DNA of 50,854 nucleotides, taken from positions 1-50,854 of the forward strand of contig CABZNL010000010.1 of assembly GCA_902527045.1 (NCBI GenBank). The letters run 5' to 3'. This DNA is from an uncultured Alphaproteobacteria bacterium. Lineage in GTDB: Bacteria > Pseudomonadota > Alphaproteobacteria > HIMB59. The notes beneath the pieces were generated by a model. The model searched no databases. It had not been told where the DNA came from and saw only the letters and a program-made list of their open reading frames with translations. Made by a program: the position numbers and the translations under genes. Below are positions 23,055 through 34,808 of this stretch, piece after piece (positions within the stretch are counted from its first letter, which is position 1; each line of letters begins with the position of its first letter).

Positions 23055-24399
23055 TTATCTTAATGTAATCTCCCAAGGCTTCAAAATTGTTATCTAATAT
23101 TTCAAATTTTTCTTTATTTAAAAATTCTATGTTTTTATTATAACTAATATCGTTGCCCAATACTTTTTGAACAGTTTCTTGAAACTTTACAGGATGAGCA
23201 CAAGCTAAACACATTACTTTTTTAAGATTTAATTTCTTAGCACATACTACGCCTACTGCCGTATGAGGGTCTAATAAAATATTATGATTTTCATAAGTAT
23301 TTTTAATCTGATTTTCAACTTCTTCAGAGGTTGCATTTTCTGATAAAAAATTCTCTGACAATGAATTATGTATAGAGCTTTCTAATTTTTTATTATGATC
23401 ATTATTTGAAATATTTTGAAATAATTCTTTGGTTGAGTCTGGTCCAAGAAACTCAGATAAGAGTCTTTCAAAATTACTTGATATAGTTATATCCATGCTG
23501 GGGCTATTAGTTTTTACAACATTATAGAGATGTAGATCATTATTACTTATAATTCGATGTAAAATATTATTCTCATTTGTTGCAACAATTAATTTATTTA
23601 TAGGAAATCCCATGGACTTTAGTAAATATGCAGAATATATATTTCCAAAATTTCCACTTGGCACTACAAAGTTATCAATATTACAATTTAGATATGACCA
23701 TGCGTAATATATAGATTGTGGTAATACCCTGAACCAATTAATCGAATTGACTGCGGTAAAACTAAAAGTTTCATTTAAATTTTTATCTTTAAAAAGTTTT
23801 TTTACTAAATTTTGACAATCATCAAAACTTCCATTTAAGGCAATATTGAAAACATTATTAGCCCCACTTGTAGTCATTTGTTTTCTTTGAAAAAGAGATG
23901 TGGAATTGTGAGGATGGAGAATAAAAATACTAATATTATCAATACCTTTGAATGCTTGAATCGCTGCAGAGCCAGTGTCTCCAGAAGTTGCTCCAATTAC
24001 AACTAATTTTTTATCTGCTTTTTTTAAATAGTACTCATATATTTTTGCCAATAAGCACATAGCATAATCTTTAAAAGCTAATGTCGGGCCATGAAATAAA
24101 TTTAGTAGTTCATTATCACCTATATTTGATATTGAGACGATCTCTTTATCAAATTTACTGTAGGCCTCGTTAATTATCTCATTAATTGTTTTAGGATCAA
24201 ATAAATCTAGTAAAAAAGGAGATAGAATGAAATTTGCTATATCAATATAATTTTTTCCTTTAAGTGCGTTAATATGATCATTACTAAATTTTGGAATTTC
24301 TTTTGGGATAAAAAGTCCTCCGTCTGGTGCTAGGCCATAATTAAGAACCTGTTCAGCAGAAAAATTAGTTATATTATTCCTTGTGCTTATATATTTCAT
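23047..24399 (-). CDS. thrC: Threonine synthase
   Basis: PLP enzyme that converts O-phosphohomoserine to threonine. The N-terminal MKYISTRN and GLAPDGGLFIP motifs and the PLP lysine K110 in HGPTLAFKDYA are typical, and the phosphate-binding region IGATSGDTGSAA and VPSGNFGNI are present. 450 residues is normal for this class. It overlaps the upstream M32 peptidase by 4 bases and the downstream M16 peptidase by 8 bases. The distal position in a run starting with coxB suggests read-through expression from the oxidase genes. Confidence 0.96.
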   Translation of the reverse strand: MKYISTRNNITNFSAEQVLNYGLAPDGGLFIPKEIPKFSNDHINALKGKNYIDIANFILSPFLLDLFDPKTINEIINEAYSKFDKEIVSISNIGDNELLNLFHGPTLAFKDYAMCLLAKIYEYYLKKADKKLVVIGATSGDTGSAAIQAFKGIDNISIFILHPHNSTSLFQRKQMTTSGANNVFNIALNGSFDDCQNLVKKLFKDKNLNETFSFTAVNSINWFRVLPQSIYYAWSYLNCNIDNFVVPSGNFGNIYSAYLLKSMGFPINKLIVATNENNILHRIISNNDLHLYNVVKTNSPSMDITISSNFERLLSEFLGPDSTKELFQNISNNDHNKKLESSIHNSLSENFLSENATSEEVENQIKNTYENHNILLDPHTAVGVVCAKKLNLKKVMCLACAHPVKFQETVQKVLGNDISYNKNIEFLNKEKFEILDNNFEALGDYIKINA

Positions 24400-25835
24400 T
24401 TAACAAATCTACTGACCAAATGCTCTAAATAATATTTTGAATTTAGTTTTTCACCAGAAATGCTTTGTAACATTTCATCAGAAGAATATAAAGAGGCTTT
24501 TTGATGAATATTATTATTTAACCAAATAATTAATTTCTTAATATTTTCTTCATTAGGGTTTTTCAAAAAAATGTCAAACAAAGGACAGTTATATTTGATT
24601 TGAGAGGCTATCATTGCACCAAGAGCATAAGTAGGGAAATAACCGAATATACCTTCATACCAATGAATATCCTGTAGTACTCCTTCTGAGTCTGAGGTTA
24701 GATCTATTCCCAAATGATCTAGGTAGTTTTTATTCCATAAATCTTTAATGTCTTTAAATTTAATTTTATTTTTAAATATTTCTTTCTCAATTTGATACCT
24801 AATAAATACATGAATTGGATAAGAAAATTCGTCAGCACTAACTCTAATCGGGTTAATTCTAACAGTGTGATAATGCTCTAAAAACGATTTTTCCAAATCT
24901 TTAGAATTATCAAAAATATTATTTATTATTTTGAAATAAGTCTGTGATTTAAATATATGATTTTCAAAAAAGAGAGATTGACTTTCATGCACACTTAAAC
25001 TCCTAGATTGTCCCAAAGGTTCATAAAGGTATTGAATCGGTCTATTTTGCTCATATACACCATGACCTGTCTCATGAAATAAAGCTGATAAGGATTCTAA
25101 TAAATTTTCCTCAAACCTTGTTGTTATACGTACATCATTTGTGGCACCTCCACAGAATGGGTGATGAGATTGGTCAATTCTTCCTCTATCAAAATCAAAG
25201 TTGAGTTGTTCTAATTTTATTTTTATCTCTTTAATTATCTTTGAGTCAGAAATATCTGATTTGTATATAAAAGGAGATTTAATTTTTTGTATATTTTTAT
25301 ACTTAGGTATTATTTCTTTATCAATAATAGAAAAAACTTTGTCAATCTTTACTGAGTCATAGTCTATGTCATATTTTGAAATTAGAGAGTCATATGGTGT
25401 TAAGCTAGTGGCATTAGATAATTGACTCGCCTCTTCGTGTACTAAATCTAATAAATCATTGAAGTCTTTTTCAATTATTAAGCAATTATTTTTTGTTCGA
25501 GCTTCTCTCCATAAGTGTTCACAGGTTAATTTTTTTTTTATCAGTAAAGATTTTAAATCTGGATCAATAGCATTTTCTTTTATGATAACGCTCTTCATTA
25601 ATTTTAAACACTTACTATCTGTTTCAGTCAATTTTGTATTTTCAGCTTTTTCTATTTCTTCTTGTATCTCCTCCCCCCTAAATATTGTGTCAGTAAATTT
25701 AGATAAAATAGACATTTGCTCTGATCTAGAATCGATACTTTTTTTGGGTAAATTAGTGGCATTATCCCAAAATAAAACCCCACTAACATCATTTAAGACA
25801 TAATAATTCTTAAAATACTCTCTAAGTTTAATCAT
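24396..25835 (-). CDS. M32 family metallo-carboxypeptidase
   Basis: Removes C-terminal residues from peptides. The zinc motif is H254-E255-TGH258, with the third ligand E284 in VHESQSLFFEN, and the C-terminal IRYQIEKEIF and LGVLQDIHW-like stretch (EGVLQDIHWYEGIFGYFPTY) is typical of the family. 479 residues is close to the usual 490-500. No signal peptide, so cytoplasmic. It overlaps surf1 by 8 bases and thrC by 4. A role in recycling peptide nitrogen is inferred. Confidence 0.94.
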   Translation of the reverse strand: MIKLREYFKNYYVLNDVSGVLFWDNATNLPKKSIDSRSEQMSILSKFTDTIFRGEEIQEEIEKAENTKLTETDSKCLKLMKSVIIKENAIDPDLKSLLIKKKLTCEHLWREARTKNNCLIIEKDFNDLLDLVHEEASQLSNATSLTPYDSLISKYDIDYDSVKIDKVFSIIDKEIIPKYKNIQKIKSPFIYKSDISDSKIIKEIKIKLEQLNFDFDRGRIDQSHHPFCGGATNDVRITTRFEENLLESLSALFHETGHGVYEQNRPIQYLYEPLGQSRSLSVHESQSLFFENHIFKSQTYFKIINNIFDNSKDLEKSFLEHYHTVRINPIRVSADEFSYPIHVFIRYQIEKEIFKNKIKFKDIKDLWNKNYLDHLGIDLTSDSEGVLQDIHWYEGIFGYFPTYALGAMIASQIKYNCPLFDIFLKNPNEENIKKLIIWLNNNIHQKASLYSSDEMLQSISGEKLNSKYYLEHLVSRFVK

Positions 25836-26499
25836 ATTTCTTTCTAATAATTAACAGCATTATGATACTAGATAAGCTTAACAAAAACCAAGTTATTGAA
25901 TAATTCAAATGATTATTTCTCAAAAATACTAGAGGATTAAAACTATATTTAGTTATCCTATCATCTAGTAAAACAAAATAATATTTTGATGGAAATTCAT
26001 TTTGATAAAATTGGTTAAAATCATTCTTATTAACTGAATACCATGTATTATTTAACAAATCATTCTCAGGAGTAAAAAATGGCTTATCTGAATTAAATTC
26101 TCTTATATAAACTTTTGCATTATTTACAGCTAGATATTTTTTTATGATATTTTTGACTTGATCAAAATCTTTATCTAAAAACCACCCAAAATTTATGACG
26201 CTATATATCTCGTTATTATATTTTAAGGGAAGTATCAGGTGATAACCTGGCTTTCCTTTGAATGTTTTGGACTCTATAAAGATTGGTTTATCTAAAACTG
26301 TATAATTTTTGTCTAATTTAACTGAGACTAAATTATTGTATTTATTTTCATTAGAGAACAGATCTGGGTTTATAATTGAATTACTTATATTATCCATTAG
26401 ATCATTTTTCCAATTAAGTCTAAGTAATTGCCATGATCCTAAAATAAAAGTTAAAATCGAAATACTAATGAATACAAATGTTAAAGATGACTTATTCAT
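25828..26499 (-). CDS. SURF1-family cytochrome oxidase assembly protein
   Basis: Assists haem a insertion into subunit I of aa3 oxidase. The layout is standard: an N-terminal membrane helix (about 7-25), a periplasmic domain and a C-terminal helix (about 197-216). Family signatures include GSWQLLRLNWK near the start, GKPGYHLILPL, VINFGWFLD and the HLNYSITWFLLSLSSI ending. 223 residues. It follows coxC by 42 bases and overlaps the M32 peptidase. Function assigned from family and neighbourhood. Confidence 0.93.
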   Translation of the reverse strand: MNKSSLTFVFISISILTFILGSWQLLRLNWKNDLMDNISNSIINPDLFSNENKYNNLVSVKLDKNYTVLDKPIFIESKTFKGKPGYHLILPLKYNNEIYSVINFGWFLDKDFDQVKNIIKKYLAVNNAKVYIREFNSDKPFFTPENDLLNNTWYSVNKNDFNQFYQNEFPSKYYFVLLDDRITKYSFNPLVFLRNNHLNYSITWFLLSLSSIIMLLIIRKKYD

Positions 26500-26541
26500 A
26501 GTTTGTTATTTACAGTAATTTGAATAAATAAAATTTTTGGT

Positions 26542-27384
26542 TTATTTTCCCCACCAGTAGATACTTATGTATAAAAACAACCAAACAACATCGACAAAAT
26601 GCCAATACCATGCAGCTGCTTCAAATCCAAAATGTCTTTCTGTGGTTAAATGACCTTTTCTTATTCTCAATAAACAAACTAATAGAAACAAAGTACCAAT
26701 TAAAACGTGAAAACCATGAAAGCCGGTCGCCATATAAAAAGTTGAAGGATATATACCTTCAGTAAAACCAAAAGTTGCATGTTGGTATTCATATATTTGT
26801 AAAAGAGAAAATATGAAACCCAAAAATACTGTATAATATAAACCTTTAAGTGCCTCTTTATTATTACCCTCTCTTAATTCATGGTGAGCCCATGTACATG
26901 TAGTGCCTGATAGAAGTAAAATTAAAGTATTTAGATAAGGGATGTCTAATGGATCAAAAGTTTCAATTCCTTTTGGAGGCCAAACTCCTATTCCAAGAGT
27001 ACCTGTAAAAACTTCTTTGTATTCAGATAAAAATGTTTTAGGCAATAAACTTGCATCAAAAAAAGCCCAAAAAAAAGCCACAAAAAACATTACTTCTGAG
27101 GTTATAAAGAGAGCCATCCCCCACCTAAGACCAATTTCTGTAATTGAGTTATGAACTTTTAAAAAAGTGCTTTCTTTAATGATATCTCTCCACCACATAA
27201 ACATAGTAAAAAGTATTAAAAAAAGGCCAGCTAGCATTGGCCATATCATTTCATAGTGCATATATAAAATAGCACCTGAAACTAAAAAAAGAGCTGAAAA
27301 GGCACCAACTATAGGCCAGGGACTTGGATTAACAAGGTGGAATTTATGTTTCTTTTCTGAGTCTTTGAATACTAAATCAACCAT
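26542..27384 (-). CDS. coxC: Cytochrome c oxidase subunit III
   Basis: Seven-helix subunit that stabilises the aa3 oxidase and its proton uptake. The N-terminus KFHLVNPSPWPIVGAFSAL and the segments EVMFFVAFFWAFFDASL, WAHHELREG, HATFGFTEGIYPSTFYMATGFHG-like and the final YWHFVDVVWLFLYISIYWWG all match the family. 280 residues. It lies 13 bases after ctaG. Certain assignment. Confidence 0.97.
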   Translation of the reverse strand: MVDLVFKDSEKKHKFHLVNPSPWPIVGAFSALFLVSGAILYMHYEMIWPMLAGLFLILFTMFMWWRDIIKESTFLKVHNSITEIGLRWGMALFITSEVMFFVAFFWAFFDASLLPKTFLSEYKEVFTGTLGIGVWPPKGIETFDPLDIPYLNTLILLLSGTTCTWAHHELREGNNKEALKGLYYTVFLGFIFSLLQIYEYQHATFGFTEGIYPSTFYMATGFHGFHVLIGTLFLLVCLLRIRKGHLTTERHFGFEAAAWYWHFVDVVWLFLYISIYWWGK

Positions 27385-27397
27385 TTAGAGTTTTATT

Positions 27398-27934
27398 TCA
27401 TTCTTTTTTCTCAAAAAAGGTATATGACAAAGTGACATTCTTTGTCCTACTTGCCTCAGGATCCTCAAGTATTAAGGGATCTAAATAAAAAGTGACAGGA
27501 AACGAAACAACTTCATTTGGCTGGATAGTCTGATCTATAAAACAAAAACATTCTATTTTAAACAAATATGGACCAATTTTAGGTGGTAAAATATTAAAAA
27601 TAGATGTGCCAGTGGACTCAATGCCAGTATTATTTTTAGCTTTAAAAACTACGTCATACTTAACACCCTCAGTAATATTCATTTTTTGTGGTGCCTCAAA
27701 CATCCAGTCCAAACCATCATTCACCTGAGCTGAGAATATGACTTTTATATCAAGTTGTCCTGAATTCATATTTTGGTCTTGTTCTTGGATTTGAACTTCT
27801 TTATTAAAGCCTTGGAAACCGGTTATGTCACAAAAAAGCTTGTATAATGGAACAGAAAAAATTACTAAACTCAGCATAAAACCAAGTATCAATATTAAAA
27901 CAAATAATGTTTTGTTTTTATTTGATATGTTCAA
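27398..27934 (-). CDS. ctaG: Cytochrome c oxidase copper chaperone Cox11/CtaG
   Basis: Delivers copper to the CuB site of subunit I. One N-terminal membrane helix is followed by a periplasmic immunoglobulin-like domain with the copper-binding CFCF motif (KIECFCFIDQ) and the ending FYLDP. 178 residues. The start is TTG at 27934, overlapping the coxF stop as TTGA; no ATG is available that keeps the membrane helix intact upstream of LFVLILILGF. The upstream small gene is described separately. Confidence 0.94.
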   Translation of the reverse strand: MNISNKNKTLFVLILILGFMLSLVIFSVPLYKLFCDITGFQGFNKEVQIQEQDQNMNSGQLDIKVIFSAQVNDGLDWMFEAPQKMNITEGVKYDVVFKAKNNTGIESTGTSIFNILPPKIGPYLFKIECFCFIDQTIQPNEVVSFPVTFYLDPLILEDPEASRTKNVTLSYTFFEKKE

Positions 27935-28032
27935 ATACCGGATTTAATTCTAAATATTGTAATAAAATAAAATGCTGTAACAAGCATGAAAAGTAAAGCT
28001 AAGACCAATAAATTTTTATTTTTTCTCTTCAT
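27931..28032 (-). CDS. coxF: Small membrane protein CoxF-like
   Basis: A 33-residue ORF fills the space between ctaB and ctaG. It reads a basic start MKRKNKN, one hydrophobic helix (LLVLALLFMLVTAFYFITIF) and a short basic tail RIKSGI. Its ATG shares a base with the ctaB stop (TAATG) and its TGA overlaps the TTG of ctaG (TTGA), so it is tightly coupled on both sides. Size, topology, the FYF-x-TI-x-R pattern and position match the small CoxF protein found between ctaB and ctaG in Alphaproteobacteria, where its role in oxidase assembly is unclear. It is too short for ordinary ORF filters. Confidence 0.8.
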   Translation of the reverse strand: MKRKNKNLLVLALLFMLVTAFYFITIFRIKSGI

Positions 28033-28958
28033 TAGAATAAATATTTATCAATTACTGTTAATGAAAAAATAAGAAATAAATAAACAATTGAATATCCAAA
28101 AAGTTTAATTGAGTCTTTCTTTAAATTTTTTGATTTATTTAATTTAAATAATTTGTAAATAAAATATGCGTTGAGAGCATTAGATCCTATAAAAAAACTC
28201 ATTCCAGCCAACTTAAAAAAATAAAGAAAATTAACTGAAGCAACCATAAAAAAAGTATAAATATTCATCATCACGAGTGTTTTCTTAATACCGTATTTGA
28301 CTGGGTACATAGGAATATCAGCATCAGAGTAATCTTGGTTTCTAAAAATAGCTAGTGCCCACGAGTGTGGCGGTGTCCAGAGAAATATAATTAAACATAA
28401 TATTAAAGGATAAAAAATCTGATCACCAGATATACTTATCCAAGCAATCACTGGAGGAAGAGCGCCTGCTAGACCTCCAATTACTATATTTTGTGCCGTT
28501 CGATGCTTCAGATACATTGTGTAAAAGACAGAGTAATAAAGAATAGTAAAAGCTAGAAGAATTGAGGCCTTAATATTTGCAAAGAAAAACAATGCCACTA
28601 CAGAAAAAAAAGAGAAAATTAGACCAATTCCAAGTGCTGTGTTAGCTGAGATATTTCCTGAGGGAATAGGCCTGAACTTCGTTCTATCCATTTTTGAGTC
28701 AATAATTCGATCAAACCACATATTCAAAATAGCTGATCCCGATGCACCCATAGCAATAAGAATAAGAGCTACACCTTTGATAAATAAACTTTTATCTGAT
28801 GGGGCAAGTAACATCGCACATAAGGCAGTAAATATAACTAAAGAAATTACACCAGGTTTAATTAAAACGTATAATTGTTTTAAAAAGTTTACAACTTGAG
28901 CAAAGAACAGATTTTGCTCTGTTTGTAGGAAAGTTTGTTGATGTTTTTTTTCTAACAC
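28032..28958 (-). CDS. ctaB: Protoheme IX farnesyltransferase (haem O synthase)
   Basis: UbiA-superfamily enzyme that attaches farnesyl to haem b, giving haem O on the way to haem A. The first aspartate-rich motif is NMWFDRIIDSKMDRTKFRPIPSG (starting about residue 93) and the second region is FRNQDYSDADIPMYPVKYG. About nine membrane helices are seen. The start is GTG at 28958, 3 bases after the coxA stop. Haem A synthase (ctaA) is not in the window and should be elsewhere. Confidence 0.95.
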   Translation of the reverse strand: MLEKKHQQTFLQTEQNLFFAQVVNFLKQLYVLIKPGVISLVIFTALCAMLLAPSDKSLFIKGVALILIAMGASGSAILNMWFDRIIDSKMDRTKFRPIPSGNISANTALGIGLIFSFFSVVALFFFANIKASILLAFTILYYSVFYTMYLKHRTAQNIVIGGLAGALPPVIAWISISGDQIFYPLILCLIIFLWTPPHSWALAIFRNQDYSDADIPMYPVKYGIKKTLVMMNIYTFFMVASVNFLYFFKLAGMSFFIGSNALNAYFIYKLFKLNKSKNLKKDSIKLFGYSIVYLFLIFSLTVIDKYLF

Positions 28959-28961
28959 AAA

Positions 28962-31408
<2,447 letters not shown>

Positions 31409-31435
31409 TTAGGACATATTAGTAATCTTTTTGGT

Positions 31436-31453
31436 ACAGTATATTGACAGTAT
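31436..31453 (-). promoter_or_regulatory. Direct repeat upstream of the cox run
   Basis: Within the 65 bases between rsmE and coxB, ATACTGT (minus strand) occurs twice with starts 11 bases apart, about one helical turn. One copy includes TATACT, which is five of six bases of a -10 element, so the repeat could overlap the coxB promoter. I found no clear -35 at standard spacing. A regulator site is possible, but two 7-base copies in AT-rich DNA can arise by chance. Confidence 0.25.
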
Positions 31454-31473
31454 GTCGCTTAAACCCGCTATAA

Positions 31474-32181
31474 TTAAGAAAAATAATGAAATGTTAGACT
31501 AAGTGCGGCAATAACTGCCGTATCTGCTTTAAGAATGTTCGAACCTAAGCTTACATTTAAGAAATTATTGGATGATTTAGAAATAAATTCTCTCTCTTCC
31601 TCCTCAAACCCTCCCTCAGGTCCAATCACTACTAAAATTTCACTATTTGATTTAATTTTAGCTTGAGATAAATGAACTCCTTTAAGGTTTTCGTCGAACA
31701 TTAAAATTGTTTTAGAGGAAATGATTTCCAATTGATTTTTTAAATAATTCAAATCATAAATATTTGGGATAGATAATCTTTCACTTTGTTGTGCGGCACC
31801 TATGGCATAAGTATTAAACTTATTAAGATTTATTTTTGTGTTTATAGTTCTTTTAAAAATCGTTGGGAATATAGATCTAATGCCCATTTCAGTAGATTGT
31901 CTAATAACAGACTCACTATTTTGATATTTGATTGGAGAAAACATTAAGTCTATTGATGTTTCTGGTTGAGGTGGTGAAATTAAACTAATTGTTTTTGCAA
32001 TTAATAAATTATTTTTGATATCTACTATTTCAGATTTCCACTCTCCATAAGTATTGTTAAATAAAGACACTTGATCGCCAACATTTAACCTCATTACTTT
32101 TACAAGATGGATATAATACTTTTTTTCTAGCTCATAAGTGCTACCCTGTTTTAAAATTGAAGTACAATAAACTCTTTTCAT
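31474..32181 (-). CDS. rsmE: 16S rRNA (uracil-1498-N3)-methyltransferase
   Basis: SPOUT methyltransferase acting on the decoding region of 16S rRNA. An N-terminal PUA-like domain precedes the knotted domain with VVIGPEGGFEEEEREF and the final LGSNILKADTAVIAALS (family: LGxRILRTETA). 235 residues. Its ATG shares the CATG palindrome (32179-32182) with the divergent ubiA. The rsmE/ubiA divergent arrangement is familiar from other Alphaproteobacteria, though not usually so tight. Confidence 0.94.
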   Translation of the reverse strand: MKRVYCTSILKQGSTYELEKKYYIHLVKVMRLNVGDQVSLFNNTYGEWKSEIVDIKNNLLIAKTISLISPPQPETSIDLMFSPIKYQNSESVIRQSTEMGIRSIFPTIFKRTINTKINLNKFNTYAIGAAQQSERLSIPNIYDLNYLKNQLEIISSKTILMFDENLKGVHLSQAKIKSNSEILVVIGPEGGFEEEEREFISKSSNNFLNVSLGSNILKADTAVIAALSLTFHYFS

Positions 32182-33088
32182 GAATAAAGATTATAAAGAT
32201 AATTTAATTTTTAAATTATTTCCACCATTCACACACTCTTATCTTTCTTTAATTAGATTAGATAAACCAATAGGTTTTCTTCTTCTTTTTTACCCAATTA
32301 GCTTTGTTTTAGCATCCTCAGGGAATATTGCGTCTAATGATGTTTTGGTTTTATTCCTCATGTTTTTTCTTGGTTCAATAATTATGAGATCTGCAGGATG
32401 TATAGTTAATGATTTAATTGACACGGATATTGATAAAAAAGTAATCAGGACGAAAAGTAGAGCTCTGGCATCATCAAAAATTAGTATCAAAAATGCTTTA
32501 ATTCTTTTACTTGCTCTTTTAGTAATAGGTTTTTTAATTCTTATCCAATTAAATTATGAGGCAATTATTTTAGGTATAGTTATTACACCTTTAATAGCTT
32601 TATACCCTCTGGCGAAAAGATTTTTTATTTTACCTCAATTTATTTTGGCTTTAACTTATAATTGGGGATGTTTTATAGGTTGGGCAGCACTAGGCTCTAA
32701 CATTCCTTTTTCGTCTATTTGTATTTTATATACATCATTAATTTTTTGGACATTAACTTACGATACTATTTACGCAACGCAGGATGAAAATGAAGATAAA
32801 GATTTAAATCTATACTCCAGCACTTTGTTATTCGGATCGAAAAAAGTGATTATTTTAAATATTATGATTATAACTAAATATTTTTTAATAATACTTTATG
32901 GAACTAGTTTAGATTTTGGTATTCTTTTTAAAATTTTAATCATTACAATTTTTATAATTAATTTAATAGATATTAATTTTATATGGAAAAATAAGCCTGA
33001 AAAAGCTAGTTCGTACTTCTTACGCAATAACTATTACGGTATCAGCCTACTTTTTAGTATAATAATGGGTAGTCACTTTAATGTCTGA
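32180..33088 (+). CDS. ubiA: 4-hydroxybenzoate polyprenyltransferase
   Basis: Attaches the polyprenyl chain to 4-hydroxybenzoate in ubiquinone synthesis, in the inner membrane. The two Asp-rich motifs are CIVNDLIDTDIDKKV (about 77-91) and YDTIYATQDENEDKDL (about 194-209). Eight or nine membrane helices are visible and length is 302. LDKPIG near the N-terminus is a family signature of UbiA rather than MenA. It overlaps msbA by 8 bases, connecting ubiquinone synthesis with the lipid A genes on one transcript. Confidence 0.94.
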   Translation: MNKDYKDNLIFKLFPPFTHSYLSLIRLDKPIGFLLLFYPISFVLASSGNIASNDVLVLFLMFFLGSIIMRSAGCIVNDLIDTDIDKKVIRTKSRALASSKISIKNALILLLALLVIGFLILIQLNYEAIILGIVITPLIALYPLAKRFFILPQFILALTYNWGCFIGWAALGSNIPFSSICILYTSLIFWTLTYDTIYATQDENEDKDLNLYSSTLLFGSKKVIILNIMIITKYFLIILYGTSLDFGILFKILIITIFIINLIDINFIWKNKPEKASSYFLRNNYYGISLLFSIIMGSHFNV

Positions 33089-34808
33089 ATCTAAAAAACA
33101 TTTTATAAGAATCTCTAAATTATTTCTTAATTTTAAATTTAAAATGTTTGTTGCTGTTTTATGTATGATTATTGCAGCTTTGTGCACAGGTTTTCATGCA
33201 TGGTTAGTTAAACCAGCTTTAGACAATGTTTTAATTAATGCAGATAAGTTCTATTTATATTTTATTCCTATAGCTATTTTAATTACAGGAATAATAAAAG
33301 GATTAGTTACTTATATCCAAATTACTTCTCTGCAATACATGAGTCACAGGATTATTGAGAAACTTAGACGCGACGTTTTTAAAAATATAATAAATGTTCA
33401 TTACGGGTTTTTCATAAAAAATAAAATAGGATCATTAATAACTAGGATTACAACAGATACCTATTACCTTAGTGGAGCGATGGCAAATACCTACACTGCA
33501 TTAATCAAAGATTCTTTAACTTTAACTGTCTTGGTAGGGAACATGTTTTATCAAAATTGGAAATTAACTTGTATTTCAATAGTTGTTTTTCCATTAGCAA
33601 TAATTCCTATGAGAGTCTTAGGAAAAAAAATTAGAAGAGTTACAAAAAACTTACAAGAACAAGTTGGGACATTAGCTTCTAATTTAGAGGAAGTTTTTAG
33701 AGGTATAAAAAATGTTAAATCTTTTAATGCAGAAAATTTTGAAATTAAAAGAGTCAATAAAGAAATTGAACATGCCAGAGAATTAAATTTTAAACAGGAA
33801 AAAATTACTGCCCGATCCAGACCTTTTACTGAAACTCTAGGTTCAATGGCAGCTGGTTTAGCTATATTCGGTGGAGGTGTTTTTGTAATTAATGAGAATA
33901 TGTCTGCTGGGCAATTAATGAGTTTTTTAGTTAGTTTAATGTTAGCCTATGCCCCTCTAAAAAACCTTATAAATGTCAATGTTTTGCTTCAAAGTGGTCT
34001 TGGCGCTGCATCTAGAATATTTGAGTATATAGATTATAAAAATGAAACAATTGGTGGATCCAAAGCAATTAAAAATTTTAATACACTAAGTTTAAAGAAT
34101 GTTTTTTTTAAATATGAAAAAACAAACAAAAATATCATAGATGGAATTAATTTTGATGTAAAAGCTGGAAAAAAAATTGCACTTGTAGGACCTTCTGGGG
34201 GCGGAAAATCAACGCTCACTGCTCTGTGTTTGAGATTGTTTGATATTTCTAAAGGTGAAATTAGAATCAATAAAACTGATATCAAAAAATTAAAATTAAA
34301 TAATCTTAGAAAAATATTTAGCCTTGTCAGTCAAGACACGATTCTATTTGATGGAACTATCTTGGAAAATATTAAATATAATTCCAATATTAAACTAACT
34401 GATGTAAACCATTTCGCTAATATTGCGTGTGTAAATGATTTTGCAAATAAACTACCTAGTAAATTGAATACAAAAATTGGAGAAAATGGAGTAAAGTTAT
34501 CTGGCGGACAAAGACAAAGAATTTCAATAGCAAGGGCCCTTGCTCAAAAAAGCCCAGTTGTGCTTCTTGATGAGCCAAGTTCTAATCTAGACTTAAAAAC
34601 AGAATCTAAACTTTTTAATAATCTGTATCATGTGCCTAAAATTACGATGGTTGTGATTGCCCATAGATTAAGCACTATCAAAAATTTTGATGAAATTTAT
34701 TATTTAGATAATGGCAAAATTATTGAAAAAGGTAATCATAAAACTCTAATGGCAAAGAAAAAACATTACTATAATCTTTATCAAAGACAGATTAAAAAAA
34801 ATGCTTAA
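33081..34808 (+). CDS. ABC transporter, MsbA-like lipid flippase
   Basis: Half-transporter with a six-helix membrane domain (about residues 15-310) and a C-terminal ATPase: Walker A GPSGGGKST, Q-loop SLVSQDTILFDGTILENI, signature LSGGQRQR and Walker B VVLLDEPSSNLD, then the H-loop AHRLSTI. 575 residues acts as a homodimer. Position immediately before the acyltransferase, waaA, lpxK and lpxL genes argues for lipid A core flipping (MsbA), although the same architecture includes drug exporters. Confidence 0.9.
   Translation: MSESKKHFIRISKLFLNFKFKMFVAVLCMIIAALCTGFHAWLVKPALDNVLINADKFYLYFIPIAILITGIIKGLVTYIQITSLQYMSHRIIEKLRRDVFKNIINVHYGFFIKNKIGSLITRITTDTYYLSGAMANTYTALIKDSLTLTVLVGNMFYQNWKLTCISIVVFPLAIIPMRVLGKKIRRVTKNLQEQVGTLASNLEEVFRGIKNVKSFNAENFEIKRVNKEIEHARELNFKQEKITARSRPFTETLGSMAAGLAIFGGGVFVINENMSAGQLMSFLVSLMLAYAPLKNLINVNVLLQSGLGAASRIFEYIDYKNETIGGSKAIKNFNTLSLKNVFFKYEKTNKNIIDGINFDVKAGKKIALVGPSGGGKSTLTALCLRLFDISKGEIRINKTDIKKLKLNNLRKIFSLVSQDTILFDGTILENIKYNSNIKLTDVNHFANIACVNDFANKLPSKLNTKIGENGVKLSGGQRQRISIARALAQKSPVVLLDEPSSNLDLKTESKLFNNLYHVPKITMVVIAHRLSTIKNFDEIYYLDNGKIIEKGNHKTLMAKKKHYYNLYQRQIKKNA

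Noticed and set aside
25459..25803. 114-codon plus-strand ORF inside the M32 peptidase gene
   Set aside because: Antisense to a well-supported gene, without a domain or neighbouring context.
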